A stretch of DNA of 64,000 bases from an uncultured Myxococcales bacterium (GTDB lineage Bacteria; Myxococcota_A; UBA9042; CAIXZC01). Where the stretch lies: NCBI GenBank assembly GCA_903895725.1, contig CAITUV010000053.1, positions 62,001-126,000 on the forward strand, in the 5' to 3' direction. Positions within the stretch are counted from its first letter, which is position 1. Each line of letters opens with the position of its first letter. Shown piece by piece: positions 47,381 to 57,110 of the stretch. The position numbers and the translations under genes are program-made. The notes beneath the pieces were generated by a model. That model worked only from the letters and a program-made list of their open reading frames with translations, had not been told where the DNA came from and did no database searches.

Positions 47381-48922
47381 CTATCGGATTCCGAGCCAGA
47401 GTGCGACCTGCTCTCCGCAGGCCAGACCGTCCGCTGCGCTGGAAGTGATCCCTCCGGCCCATCCGCTCCCTTCGCCGCAGGGGAAGAGACCGGGATGGGA
47501 GGGGGAGAAGCCGCCGGCATCCCTGAGGATCCGAAGCGGAGTGGAGGTCAGGGTTTCCAGGCCGATGGCGACAGCCTGGTCCGACAGGTAGCCGCGGATG
47601 CGGCGGTCCGCCCGCTCGATACCCGCCTTGAGGGCCGCTATGACGGGAGGAGGGAGGATTGCGGTCAGGTCCGCGGGCGTGAGCCCTGGGTGGTACGAGG
47701 CATCGGGGAGGGTAGCGGAAACCCGACCGGCGAGGAAGTCGGTCAGGCGCTGAGCGGGGGCGTGATAGGTTCCCCCCCCGGCCTTGAATGCCAGGTGCTC
47801 CAGGCGGCGCTGGAATTCGATACCGCCGAGCGGGGAATCGCCGAGCTCGGGCCAGTCCTCGGGGGAGACGGCAGCGACGACGGCAGCGTTGCTGAATGGG
47901 GACGAGCGGGTGGAATGGCTCATGCCGTTGACTGCGAGGTGATCGGGCTCCGGCGGGGTCGGGATCACGTATCCTCCGGGGCACATGCAGAAGCTGTAGA
48001 CGGCCCGGGGGAGGTTCGAGAACGCAAACGAGTATCGGGCCGCCCCGCATGCGGGGTGACCGGCACTTCGGCCCAGCTGTACGCTGTCGATGAGCGCCCT
48101 GGGATGCTCGACCCTCATGCCGACGGCAAACGGTTTGGAGGCCATCCGGACGCGCTGGCGATGGAGCGCTTCGAACAGGGAACGGGCGCTGTTGCCGGGG
48201 GCAAGCACGACGGCTTCGCCTTCGATCTTCTCGCCGGATTCGATGGTGACTCCGGTCACCCGCCCGTCACGGACCAGAAGACCGGTGACCCGTGTGTGAA
48301 AGAAGAAGCGGGCACCGTTCTCCTCGAGGTACTCCCGGATGCGGTCGATGAGGCGGGGGAGGCGGTTGGAGCCGACGTGGGGATGGGCCTCGACCAGGAT
48401 GGAGGCATCCTGGCCGAACCAGGCCAGCAGGCCGAGAGCGCGGCGGACGTGGACACTGGCCTTGCGGGTGAAGAGCTTGCCGTCGGAGTAGGTCCCGGCT
48501 CCGCCCAGGCCGCAGGTCATGGCGGGTGCGGCCTCGAGCTTGCCGAACACGCGAAGGGAGCGGGACAGGGCGTGACGATGAGGGAACGGGGCCCCCTGCT
48601 CGACGATGCGGGGGGTGATTCCGCGCTCGACCAGGGAAATGGCGGCCATGAGGCCGGCAGGTCCGGCTCCGACGACGACGACGGAGCGCCCCTTCGGACG
48701 TCGGACGGGCAGACGCGGGTCGGGTAGCTCGGGCGGAAGCTCCCCAGGCTCACCGGCATCGAGCGTCACGAGGAAGCGGACGTGGTGATGGCGGGAATCC
48801 TGGGTGACTCGGACCAGCCGCCAGGCGAGCCCTTCCGGCACGATTCGATGGGACCGCAGTGTCTCCTCGAGCCGATGGAACTGGTCCGGAGTCAGGTCTA
48901 GGTTCAGGCGTTGGATTGCCAT
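47381..48922 (-). CDS. FAD-dependent oxidoreductase (COG2509-like)
   Basis: A 513-residue flavoprotein of the uncharacterised FAD-dependent dehydrogenase group. An N-terminal ~85-residue alpha/beta domain precedes the dinucleotide-binding motif VVVVGAGPAGLMAAISLVERG (glycines near 83-88). The group-specific segment CGLGGAGTYSDGKLFTR follows. Further FAD contacts are EAVVLAPGNSARSLFE, GMRVEHPRALID, CMCPGGYVIPT and the C-terminal GLFPCGEGSGWAGGITSSAADG. The natural substrate of the family is not established. The start at 48922 has no strong ribosome binding site. It is 33 bp downstream of a lipoprotein gene on the same strand. Confidence 0.85.
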   Translation of the reverse strand: MAIQRLNLDLTPDQFHRLEETLRSHRIVPEGLAWRLVRVTQDSRHHHVRFLVTLDAGEPGELPPELPDPRLPVRRPKGRSVVVVGAGPAGLMAAISLVERGITPRIVEQGAPFPHRHALSRSLRVFGKLEAAPAMTCGLGGAGTYSDGKLFTRKASVHVRRALGLLAWFGQDASILVEAHPHVGSNRLPRLIDRIREYLEENGARFFFHTRVTGLLVRDGRVTGVTIESGEKIEGEAVVLAPGNSARSLFEALHRQRVRMASKPFAVGMRVEHPRALIDSVQLGRSAGHPACGAARYSFAFSNLPRAVYSFCMCPGGYVIPTPPEPDHLAVNGMSHSTRSSPFSNAAVVAAVSPEDWPELGDSPLGGIEFQRRLEHLAFKAGGGTYHAPAQRLTDFLAGRVSATLPDASYHPGLTPADLTAILPPPVIAALKAGIERADRRIRGYLSDQAVAIGLETLTSTPLRILRDAGGFSPSHPGLFPCGEGSGWAGGITSSAADGLACGEQVALWLGIR

Positions 48923-48955
48923 CAGGATGGCCGGTATGGGCAGAGCGACGGGGAG

Positions 48956-49675
48956 CTACATGTTGTTGCACTTGCCGATGTCATCGATCTTGGAGGCCCC
49001 TTCGATGCAGCTGCGGTAGGCCTCGTTCTCGGGCTGGAGGCACTTCTTGACGCACTGGCCGCGGATGGTACCGCGGATGGCATCGCTCCCCTTCCAGAGG
49101 GTCGCGAAGTTGGCGCACTTGGCCTCGCACTGGGCCTGCGTCGGAGCCGACTTCTTGGCCGGAACCGGCGTGGGCGGCTCCTCCTTCTTGACGACGGGTC
49201 CGGACTTGCCCGTGGGGGCGGGAGTGGGCGTATTGGCAACGGGGCCGGGGGCGGGAGCACCACCCGGGGTGACGTCAGGCTTCTTGACGAGTCGGCCCGC
49301 CATCATGTTGGCCTCGAACAGCTCCCACTTGGGCAGCGTGTCCTTGTAGACCACGGGATTGGCGCTCACCACGGTGCAGGATTTGGACACGAACACGTAG
49401 TTGGCGTTGTGCTCCATGACCTGGACGGAAACGAGGTTGTCGATCTTGGGGCTCGAGCGAGTGAGCTTGGACATGGCTTCCGTGGCGCTGTTGTCTCCCG
49501 ACACGGCGATGATGCCGAAGAGGCGCCACTCGCAGGCCTCGCCGGAAAGCCGAGGATAGACCTGGACCGGCCGGGCAAAGTCGTGCGGGGCATATGCGGT
49601 TTCGAGTTGTCGGAACGAGTTCGTGCAGGCAGGTGCCAGCAGTACAGCCAGCGTCAGAGCAATTAGCGACCTCAT
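48956..49675 (-). CDS. Predicted lipoprotein of unknown function
   Basis: A 239-residue protein. MRSLIALTLAVLLAPAC gives a type II signal peptide with lipid attachment at Cys17, and AGGAGGAGAGG precedes the ATG at 49675. The first ~120 residues form a compact domain (EWRLFGIIAVSGDNSATEAMSKL, NYVFVSKSCTVVSANPVVY). A Pro/Ala/Thr/Lys-rich linker of about 55 residues follows. The C-terminal 55 residues contain six cysteines (AQCEAKCANF, GQCVKKCLQ, SCIEG, KCNN). The frame open upstream to 49771 is not used. Confidence 0.75.
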   Translation of the reverse strand: MRSLIALTLAVLLAPACTNSFRQLETAYAPHDFARPVQVYPRLSGEACEWRLFGIIAVSGDNSATEAMSKLTRSSPKIDNLVSVQVMEHNANYVFVSKSCTVVSANPVVYKDTLPKWELFEANMMAGRLVKKPDVTPGGAPAPGPVANTPTPAPTGKSGPVVKKEEPPTPVPAKKSAPTQAQCEAKCANFATLWKGSDAIRGTIRGQCVKKCLQPENEAYRSCIEGASKIDDIGKCNNM

Positions 49676-49813
49676 GTTCCTCTCCTCCTGAGTGGACGCA
49701 AGGACGACAGACAGGCGCATTCTAGCGCCCCGCGCGGCGCAGATCAAAGAGTATTTTCTGCCTTCCGGCAAGCGCGGAGGGCCGGTGATGTCTGCCGCTT
49801 CGCAGGATCCGAT

Positions 49814-52735
49814 TCAGAGCTCTCCCTGCTCCTGGCCGAGAGGCACGGGCTTGTCCTCATCGCCGGGGGGGGGCTGGCCGGCAGGGGGCGGGGCATTGGG
49901 ATCGGGGAGGGACTCGGGAGCGGGCTGGGTTCGCGGACGGAATTGGAGCTCGCTGTTCGTATAGAACTGGTACTGCTCGTTGGAGATGGCTCCCATGTCG
50001 AGCAGGCGCTTGAGGACCTGCTGGAGCTGCTTCTTCCACTGGGAGTTGAGCTTGCCTCGATGGAACTGGAGGTAGCCGTAACCGGGATCGGGCTTCAGCC
50101 CCATGAGGAATGCGGCCTCGGCCGCGTTGAGCTGGCTGACGTGCTTTCCGAAGTAGTGCCTCGCTGCGCGCGTGATTCCCCAGATCTTGGGGCCGTACTC
50201 GATGCAGTTGAGGTAGAGCTCGAAGATGCGCTCCTTGGTGACCTTCCGCTCCATGGCCCAGACGATGACGGCCTCCTGGAACTTGCGGGAGATGGTCTTG
50301 TGTCGGGTAAGGAAGAGGTTCTTGACGAGCTGCTGGCTGATGGTGCTTCCGCCGTAGGCGAAGTATCCACGCTCCAGGTAGAGGATCAGGGCCCGGCGGA
50401 TCAGACCGATGCGGAAGCCGTTGTGCTCGAAGAAGTCGAGGTCCTCGGTTCCGTAGGCTGCGGCCTGGACGACCCGGGGGACCTGCATGAGGGGGGCGTA
50501 GTCTCCGGTACCGGGACCGACGTCCACGCCGAGATCTTCGCCATTGACCACGACACGGTGCACGTAGCCGGGGTCGTTGAGGGCATCGACGTCCAGCTCG
50601 GGACCGAGGGAGAGGGCTTCACATTGCTCGAGGTCGCCGTCGACGTCCATCCGGATCGACTTGCGGACGTCCTTCAAGTCGAGCTCGAAGTCGAACTTGA
50701 ACCAGATGGAGCCTCGGAGCCGGGCCTTTTCAAGCTCGGGAGCGAACCCCTTTGGGACGGAGCGGAGAAGATGGGCGCAGTTCTGCTCGGGGAAATCAAC
50801 GGTGAGCTTGAACCGGGGCAGGCCCGAGGAGAAGCCCTCCAACTCCCCCACGAGCCGTGCGTAGACCTGGCCGAGCTGCGCCTTGGAGAGGTCGAGCTCG
50901 AGGAGCTCGCGCTGGAGATCCAGGGTGGCCCGGCCTTCGAGCCGGACGAGGGAGGCGACAAACGGCTCCAGGGCGAGCTTCTTGTGGAAGAAGCGGAGGT
51001 CTTCGAGCACGATTCGAAAGTCGGAGAGGAGGCGGCCGCCCTGTGCGGAGGCCTGGAGGTCGACATCGAGGTTACCCAGGCCGACGACCGGCGGAGGGAG
51101 GAGGGGGCTCAGGCGGCGAGCGGTCCCGGCCCCTTTGGCGCGAACGGAGATGCTCTGGATGCGGCCGACGGAATCGGTGACGAGGGAGAAGCCGGCATCG
51201 GCCTCTTCGCACTCAGGACCGAGGCAGACACGGGCCTGGGTGCTTTCGATCATGCCTCCCCGGATCACGAGGGAGAGGTTGATTCCGGAAGCTCCGGGGC
51301 CCTTTCCGAGGGGGAGCGAGGCCGTGCCATCGGTGAAATCCAGGTGCAAATCCGGGATTCCTTCCGGAACGAGGAGAGGCGGCAGCTCGGCGCGTCGCTG
51401 TCCCAGCCCTTTGAGCGAGTTCTTGAGCTGCTCGCCGAGGCCGAGGAGGGCCGCCAGCCGGATTGGATTGGCGGGGGGGGCAATGCGATAGCCGGCGGAG
51501 GTCAGCCACCAGGTCCTGTATTCGTCGCGGACGGCGAGAATCTCGGGGGCCGAGAGGGTGATGCCGAAGGAGGCCTCCTCGATCTCGGGCTTGACGAGGG
51601 AGAAGCTGGTGCGGCGACCGTCGGTTCGTCCGGCCATGGAGCGGGCCTTGAGCGCGGCTCTGCCGGGCCAGGACAAGGCAGGATGCTCGACGAGCAGGTC
51701 CCCGGCAGCGCTCCAGGTCAGCGAGTCGGCCTCGAAGCTCGATGTCGGGAGGGGGCCGAGCGTCGTCAGAGGCGGGAGGCGGACGAGCGCAGCGAGGTCG
51801 CCGTTCACCCGTTCGAGCATCAGGGTCCAGCCGGAGTAACCGGACAGGAGGCTGGCGTCGAGCATGGAGAGAAGGAGAGGACGCTCCACCGCGGCGGCGG
51901 CCTTGAACTCGGCCCGGTCGAGCGACAGGAGAGACGTTTTGACTGCGGGGTCTGTCAGGGTCAGGCCACGAACATCGAGGAACTGGCTGCCGGTAAGCAG
52001 CAGCGACGAGAAGGAGAGCCTGAGCCCGCCGATGGAGACGCTCATGCCGGCATCGTGGGGGCAATCGTAGCGGGCGAAGAGGAGGGCATTTCGGATGGTG
52101 CTGGTCAGCTCCAGTGTGCACTCGATGGGCTTTCCGTCCTGGCCGGTGAGTCCTTGCGGGTGCCACACTCCAGCGATGCGGATGCTGTCGTCCTCGACGC
52201 CGATGCTGGCTGCGACGGAGGCGATGGTTCCGGGGGACGGAGTGCCGTCCGGGCCGTTCTCCTCGGGCCCGGTTCCCCAGAGGAAGCGAGCGTTGGAGGA
52301 GACCACTTCTCGAGTCCCAGGGGGCAATGCTGCGGCCATCCGGAGAACCGAGTCGGCCAGATCGCCCCCTCCGTGCGCCAGGAAGGTACCGACGTGCAGG
52401 TCCAGGGAGGCCGCTGTGGCCCTGTGAGTCCCCGGGTCCTTGCGGATGTCCCGCGCCTCGACGAAACGCTCTCCTGCGAGCGTGACCTCGAGCCGGTCCC
52501 GATGCAGGACGGATTGATTGGCGAGATCGTCGAGGCCTTTGGCCGGCGAGGTGACCGGGGAGCCGTCGGAAGTCGGCTCCGCCTCACGGCCGCACTGAGG
52601 GGCACCGGTGAAGATGAGAAACGCGACCAGGGGGATGGCCGCTGCGGCGGTGGCCACCAGGGCGATCCAGACGATTTTCGAAGGGTTGGTCCCCATCCAC
52701 TGCCACCCACGTTGCCGAGCGGGCCGTTGCCTCAA
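49814..52735 (-). CDS. GT51 peptidoglycan transglycosylase with long AsmA-like N-terminal region
   Basis: A 973-residue inner-membrane protein that would polymerise lipid II glycan strands in the periplasm. One membrane helix (about residues 20-44) anchors a long beta-rich region resembling AsmA-type repeats (about 150-700). The GT51 domain follows: YGTEDLDFFEHNGF (catalytic Glu near 763), GGSTISQQLVKNLFL (near 797) and the RKFQEAVIVWAMERKVTKERIFELYLN stretch (given by its residues RKFQEA and KERIFELYLN). No transpeptidase domain is present; the C-terminus is Pro-rich. TTG 52735 is preferred because GGAGGT lies 9 nt before it; ATG 52696 is the alternative. Related long proteins occur in myxobacteria, as far as I recall. 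Confidence 0.85.
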   Translation of the reverse strand: MRQRPARQRGWQWMGTNPSKIVWIALVATAAAAIPLVAFLIFTGAPQCGREAEPTSDGSPVTSPAKGLDDLANQSVLHRDRLEVTLAGERFVEARDIRKDPGTHRATAASLDLHVGTFLAHGGGDLADSVLRMAAALPPGTREVVSSNARFLWGTGPEENGPDGTPSPGTIASVAASIGVEDDSIRIAGVWHPQGLTGQDGKPIECTLELTSTIRNALLFARYDCPHDAGMSVSIGGLRLSFSSLLLTGSQFLDVRGLTLTDPAVKTSLLSLDRAEFKAAAAVERPLLLSMLDASLLSGYSGWTLMLERVNGDLAALVRLPPLTTLGPLPTSSFEADSLTWSAAGDLLVEHPALSWPGRAALKARSMAGRTDGRRTSFSLVKPEIEEASFGITLSAPEILAVRDEYRTWWLTSAGYRIAPPANPIRLAALLGLGEQLKNSLKGLGQRRAELPPLLVPEGIPDLHLDFTDGTASLPLGKGPGASGINLSLVIRGGMIESTQARVCLGPECEEADAGFSLVTDSVGRIQSISVRAKGAGTARRLSPLLPPPVVGLGNLDVDLQASAQGGRLLSDFRIVLEDLRFFHKKLALEPFVASLVRLEGRATLDLQRELLELDLSKAQLGQVYARLVGELEGFSSGLPRFKLTVDFPEQNCAHLLRSVPKGFAPELEKARLRGSIWFKFDFELDLKDVRKSIRMDVDGDLEQCEALSLGPELDVDALNDPGYVHRVVVNGEDLGVDVGPGTGDYAPLMQVPRVVQAAAYGTEDLDFFEHNGFRIGLIRRALILYLERGYFAYGGSTISQQLVKNLFLTRHKTISRKFQEAVIVWAMERKVTKERIFELYLNCIEYGPKIWGITRAARHYFGKHVSQLNAAEAAFLMGLKPDPGYGYLQFHRGKLNSQWKKQLQQVLKRLLDMGAISNEQYQFYTNSELQFRPRTQPAPESLPDPNAPPPAGQPPPGDEDKPVPLGQEQGEL

Positions 52736-52861
52736 TCGGCGTCGACCTCCCGCGTGCGGATTGTAAAGCCGAATCGGAGAAAGGCAAAAAGGGGCGGCAG
52801 GAGGCGGCAGCGGGGGCGGAAGTGGGGAACGACTCGAAGCTTCGGCCGAAGCAGACGACGG

Positions 52862-53323
52862 TCAAGGGGAGGGAGTCTGCCTCTCAAGACGGATCGATGC
52901 GCAGATGTCGTCCGGTGGGGGCTCGCCCTCCGATAGAGGGGGGAGCTCCGCATCTTTGTGGCCGTGGGCGCAGTAGGTGCGCTCTCGGTCCGGACCGGTG
53001 CTCAGGACGACCAGGTCTTCCTCGTCGTGCTCGAGGCGGTAGGGCTCATCCCAGAAGTCGAGTGCGACATCCCGTTCGATGAGGTAGGGGGTCAGGCTGT
53101 CCCGGAGGAATTCGGCGAACTCCTCGGGGTTGGCCATGGGGGGAACCGTGCCGAACGTTGCGTGGTGGAACCGGACCTCGCGTGCGATTCGGGACAGCTC
53201 CATTCCGGTGACGAGGATTTCGACCTTCTGGACGACCTCACCGTAGAGTGCGCTGCCATGGCGGATTCCGACGGTGAGGCCGCCGACCATGATGAGCACG
53301 GGGATCAGTCTGGTGAGGTTCAT
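52862..53323 (-). CDS. Membrane-anchored GspG-like protein
   Basis: A 153-residue protein with an N-terminal hydrophobic segment (LIPVLIMVGGLTVGI). The C-terminal half carries FWDEPYRLEHDEEDLVVLSTGPDRE, which follows the pattern of type II secretion pseudopilin GspG (D-x-WG-x-PY ... S-x-GPDG). The N-terminus lacks the prepilin peptidase motif GFTLIE, and no other type II secretion genes are near, so a role as a true pseudopilin is doubtful. It starts 16 bp after the cyclic-nucleotide-binding membrane protein gene and is probably cotranscribed with it. Confidence 0.65.
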   Translation of the reverse strand: MNLTRLIPVLIMVGGLTVGIRHGSALYGEVVQKVEILVTGMELSRIAREVRFHHATFGTVPPMANPEEFAEFLRDSLTPYLIERDVALDFWDEPYRLEHDEEDLVVLSTGPDRERTYCAHGHKDAELPPLSEGEPPPDDICASIRLERQTPSP

Positions 53324-53339
53324 CGGCGTCCCCTCGGGC

Positions 53340-55406
53340 TCATGCGAGCTCCAGTTCGCGGAGCCGAGCCTCGACCTCCGCGTCGAGAGCGAGGCCAGCG
53401 TCGAACTCCCGGGTCAGCACCGCCTGGTAGGTGGCCGTGGGAATCCGGATCAGGCTGCAATCGGTCAGACAGGTCACTCCGGCGGTCCTGGGGCGTCCGG
53501 TCAGCAGGGCGATTTCTCCGAAGTGGTCCCCCGGTCCGAGACGAGCGACTCGGGTGCCATCGGGAGCGGTGACCTCGCACTCGCCGGCCCTCAGGACGAA
53601 GAAGTCCGTGCCGGCATCGCCGGGATGAAGGAGCATCTCTCCGGCTTTCGCCTCCACCGGAACGGCGTCCCGGACGAGTGAGGCGAGACTCTCCGGTCTG
53701 GCACCGGCCAGGAAGCGCTGGGATGCCAGGAACTGGTGGAGTCTGACGCGGTTGAGCAAGGGGACGGGGTCGAGCCCGGAGCGCTGGACGAGGTCGAGGA
53801 AGAGGGTTCTGGGAATCTCCACGAGGGTTGCGGGTGTGACGGTAGTGACCGTGGCCTCCCGAGGCGTGTCGAGCAGCAGGGCAGTCTCCCCGAACAGCAG
53901 CCCCCGGCCAAGTCGGGCGACCTCTCGCGAGCTTCCGTCGACCGATTGTCGAGACACGGAGCAGATGCCGGTCCCGATCACGTAGCAGGCATCTCCGGCA
54001 TTGCCCTGGATCAGGACGCGGGCCTTCGCAGGCCAGGCGGTGTGGCGGGCTCGAGCCAGCACTTCCCTGACCGTTTCGGAGGGCAGGTCGCAAAACGGGG
54101 GCAGGACGGAGAGGTCGCTGGCCAGCGAGTCGAGGCTGTCTGCGTCGGCCACGGTGTCGGCTCCGCGGCCCCGGCGGCTCCGGTCCAAGCCGCTGATCTG
54201 AGCCACAAGTGCGGTCAAAGAGATCAGGATCGACCCCACGGCCAGGAGGAGCGCCAGCGCCAGCGCTGCAGCCACGGCGCCGGCAATCAGCTTCGGTGCG
54301 ACTCCGCCTTCGGGAGCCAGCACCGTGTCCGTGAGCACGTCGAGCGCAGCCGGCAACAGATTCCGGAGCACACAGACCACTAGAAACAGGTAGAGAATCA
54401 TCGCACTCGATGACCCGATCAGGGCCCGCTCCTCCCGGCCTGGCACGCGACTCCTCAGGACGCAATGCCACAAGCGCCGGAGGAGGAAGGAAACGGAGCG
54501 GCGGCGCAGCGCTCGAAGGCCGAACATCTCGTCCAGGAGGTTGGCGAGGTCGGAACGCCAGAGAGGGGAGAGGTCCACCAGCAAGGCCAACAGGGCACCG
54601 ATCCCGGCCAGCTGCAGGGGCTCGTACCGGAACGCCAGTCCGGCGGTCAGAGTCAGCGTACCGACGGCCGCGGGAAGTGCCAGGTTCCAAAGCCGGAACG
54701 TCACGCGGTGGGCGTGGTGGAGCATGACCTCGTCTGGCGCCCGTACCCCAAGGTGTGGGAGCAGCAGGGTCAGACGCAGGCCAATGCCGCGCACGGCCCG
54801 TCCCCGGTGGCGGAGCTGGCCGAACCGCACGACCTCTCGCAGCGAGGCCGCTGCCGCCAGGCCGGCGAGCGTCCAGATGAGGTCCGAGAAACCGCTGGGC
54901 CGTTGGAGCGGCCTGAGCAGGAGGACCAGGAGCGCCCCGACCACCGACAGGAGGAGCAGCAGGGCCGGCGGCAGGGCGGATCCGGGACCGCGACCGAGGC
55001 GCTCCGGGATCACCCCAAGTCGGGCCGGGAGCATGAAGTACAGGAAGCCTGCACGGCCAAGCGACCGGAGGCTCCCGGAGCGGGGGGCGGGAAACGCCGT
55101 GGCCGCATCGGGAGGCAACGGTTCCAGCAGGCTGCAGCGTGCCAATGCCCCGACCGCATCGAAGAGGGAGCGGTGGCGCACCTTGCCCGTGCGTTCCAGG
55201 AGGTCGCCGGCGATGGCGTTGAGCGAACGCGTCCCGTCCAGGAGGGGAAGGAGGTGGGCTTCCTCTTCAGGGAGAACCGCGTAGCGCCCCGTGCCGGGGT
55301 TTCCGACCGCTATCTCGCCCAGACCGATGGGCACGGACGACCAGCCCGGTGCGAGGCATGGCCGTACGTCGTCGAGCCGTCTCAGTCCCTGCGAACCACC
55401 TTCCAT
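53340..55406 (-). CDS. Membrane protein: PqqD-like + degenerate M50 fold + two cyclic-nucleotide-binding domains
   Basis: A 688-residue protein. The first ~110 residues resemble the PqqD/winged-helix module that begins many COG1994-type M50 membrane peptidases (GRYAVLPEEEAHLLPLLDG). About residues 150-400 form the M50-like membrane region, ending PLWRSDLANLLDEMFGLR. The zinc motif HExxH is absent: the aligned place reads LREVVRFG near residue 190. Two cyclic-nucleotide-binding domains follow, about 432-545 (GLLFGETALLLDTPREATV) and 550-680 (GDHFGEIALLTGRPRTAGV); each keeps the GE-x-AL and an arginine of the phosphate-binding cassette. ATG 55406 has GGAG 8 nt upstream. It may be a cAMP- or cGMP-sensing membrane scaffold rather than a protease. 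Confidence 0.75.
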   Translation of the reverse strand: MEGGSQGLRRLDDVRPCLAPGWSSVPIGLGEIAVGNPGTGRYAVLPEEEAHLLPLLDGTRSLNAIAGDLLERTGKVRHRSLFDAVGALARCSLLEPLPPDAATAFPAPRSGSLRSLGRAGFLYFMLPARLGVIPERLGRGPGSALPPALLLLLSVVGALLVLLLRPLQRPSGFSDLIWTLAGLAAAASLREVVRFGQLRHRGRAVRGIGLRLTLLLPHLGVRAPDEVMLHHAHRVTFRLWNLALPAAVGTLTLTAGLAFRYEPLQLAGIGALLALLVDLSPLWRSDLANLLDEMFGLRALRRRSVSFLLRRLWHCVLRSRVPGREERALIGSSSAMILYLFLVVCVLRNLLPAALDVLTDTVLAPEGGVAPKLIAGAVAAALALALLLAVGSILISLTALVAQISGLDRSRRGRGADTVADADSLDSLASDLSVLPPFCDLPSETVREVLARARHTAWPAKARVLIQGNAGDACYVIGTGICSVSRQSVDGSSREVARLGRGLLFGETALLLDTPREATVTTVTPATLVEIPRTLFLDLVQRSGLDPVPLLNRVRLHQFLASQRFLAGARPESLASLVRDAVPVEAKAGEMLLHPGDAGTDFFVLRAGECEVTAPDGTRVARLGPGDHFGEIALLTGRPRTAGVTCLTDCSLIRIPTATYQAVLTREFDAGLALDAEVEARLRELELA

Positions 55407-55562
55407 TCGGTTCTCCGCACGGTTGGAGCAAGCCCCACCGTAGCATGCCGGTGCGTCCGGGGCAACGTCGCTCCGCCAGGTCCGAATCGTCCGCTCTCGT
55501 TGAGGTATGGCCCTTCGGAGCCAGGACGACACGGCCCTGGGTGGTTCGCGGGTCGGGGGGTG

Positions 55563-56966
55563 CTACCGGGGAACGCCCTCCTCGGCAAGCAGCCAGGCAA
55601 GCCCCGCCATCTGGATGGCGCCGAGCTCGAGCTCCCGTTCGTTGACCGTGTCGAGGGTGTCTGCGGCACAGTGATGAACGTCGAAATACCGCTGGGAATC
55701 GGGATAGAGGCCGATGGTGATGCACCCGGTGGTCGAGAGGGGATGGATGTCCACGCCGCCGTAACCCTTCCGGATGAAGGTGACGCCGAGGTGCGACAGG
55801 GCCGGGAGCCAGCGGTTGAAGGCCTGAAGAGCGGGCTCATCGGCCAGGACGGTGAAGCCGAGAGGAAGGAAGCCGCCTCGATCGGACTCGATGGCGGCCA
55901 CGTGCGTCTCGGTCTTTCGAAGGGGGTCGGCGACGTAGGCCTTTCCCCCCGTGCCACCCGACTCCTCGTCCATGAACATGACCGCCCGGACAGTCCGCCG
56001 GGGGGCAACGGGGAGTGCCTTGATCAGACGGAGCGCCTCGAGTGACTGGGCGCAACCGGCACCATCGTCGTGTGCACCGGGTCCCAGGTCCCAGCTGTCC
56101 AGGTGTCCGCCCACGACGACAATCTCGTCCGGCTTCTCCCGGCCGCGCACGTCGCCGACCACGTTGTGGGTCTTGACGGGGCCCACGGTGCGACACCCCA
56201 GCTCCATGTGGACCCGAACGGTTCCCCGCTCCTGCAGGAGGGCGGCCAATCGGTCGGCCGCAGCCGTGCTGAGGCCAGCTGCGGGAATTGGGGGCACGCC
56301 CTCGTCGTACTGCATGATCCCGGTGTGGGGCAGGTCGGACGTGCGAAGCGTCATGGAGCGGACCAGGACGGCCGTTGCGCCCGATGCGGCGGCCGCCGCT
56401 GCCCCGTGGGCCCGCTGGTCGGCTGACTTGCCGTAGGCGTCGAAGGTATCGAGGACGTCGGGAGGCATGGGGCGGTTGAAGAAGACGATACGCCCCCTAC
56501 CCTTCTCTCCCAGGGAGCGGGCCTCGTCGAGCGACATGACCTGTACGACCTCAGCGGTGATGCCGTCGCCGGGAGTGCCGATGCTGCCGCCCAGTGCGGC
56601 CGCGGCGAGCCCGATGTCGCCCGAGTCGAGCCCGACGATCCGAACGTCGGTGTGGCCCCGTTCCCAGAGGGTGACGGTGACTTCCTCGACGTGCACGTTC
56701 TCCAGTCCCAGGGTCTCCATGATGCTCCGGGTCACCACGACCGCCCGGGCGGCATTGTCGGAACCGGCCAGGCGGGGGCCACAGGCGAGGATCTTGCCGA
56801 GAAACTCGAATGCATCGAGGCCGGAAAGGCCCGTGCTGCGCAAGACCGAGAGCGCATCCTGGGCAGCCAGGGCCACCGGGGCAGGGGTTGCGGCCCCGGC
56901 CTCCATATCGGTCACCGCAGGCGAATGCCCGGGAAGGAGAAGAAAGAGGGGGAACAGAAGTGGCAT
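55563..56966 (-). CDS. Secreted M28-family zinc peptidase (carboxypeptidase Q-like)
   Basis: A 467-residue exported metallopeptidase. MPLLFPLFLLLPGHSPA is a signal peptide. A protease-associated-like insertion occupies about 130-260. The M28 zinc site is complete: GGHLDSWD (His288), GAHDDGAG (Asp300 or 301), MDEESGG (Glu334 catalytic, Glu335), IESDRGG (Asp362) and FDVHH (His431). This arrangement is closest to PGCP/carboxypeptidase Q-type M28B enzymes. GGAGGG lies 5 nt before ATG 56966. It is divergent from the HEARH protein gene, 144 bp apart. Confidence 0.9.
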   Translation of the reverse strand: MPLLFPLFLLLPGHSPAVTDMEAGAATPAPVALAAQDALSVLRSTGLSGLDAFEFLGKILACGPRLAGSDNAARAVVVTRSIMETLGLENVHVEEVTVTLWERGHTDVRIVGLDSGDIGLAAAALGGSIGTPGDGITAEVVQVMSLDEARSLGEKGRGRIVFFNRPMPPDVLDTFDAYGKSADQRAHGAAAAAASGATAVLVRSMTLRTSDLPHTGIMQYDEGVPPIPAAGLSTAAADRLAALLQERGTVRVHMELGCRTVGPVKTHNVVGDVRGREKPDEIVVVGGHLDSWDLGPGAHDDGAGCAQSLEALRLIKALPVAPRRTVRAVMFMDEESGGTGGKAYVADPLRKTETHVAAIESDRGGFLPLGFTVLADEPALQAFNRWLPALSHLGVTFIRKGYGGVDIHPLSTTGCITIGLYPDSQRYFDVHHCAADTLDTVNERELELGAIQMAGLAWLLAEEGVPR

Positions 56967-57110
56967 ATGAGCCCTCCGAACGGCAGACTCCGCCGCGTCG
57001 GGCAGCCTAGCATACAACGGGAAGTGCCGGAAGAGGACTGGTCTTGGCCCGGTGATTTCCGTTGACTGCGGCTGCGACGGGGCAGACCATCGGGGGCGGA
57101 GGGCCAGATC

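Noticed and set aside
53340..55406. Active M50 site-2-type protease
   Set aside because: No HExxH in the membrane region; the corresponding place reads LREVVRFG.
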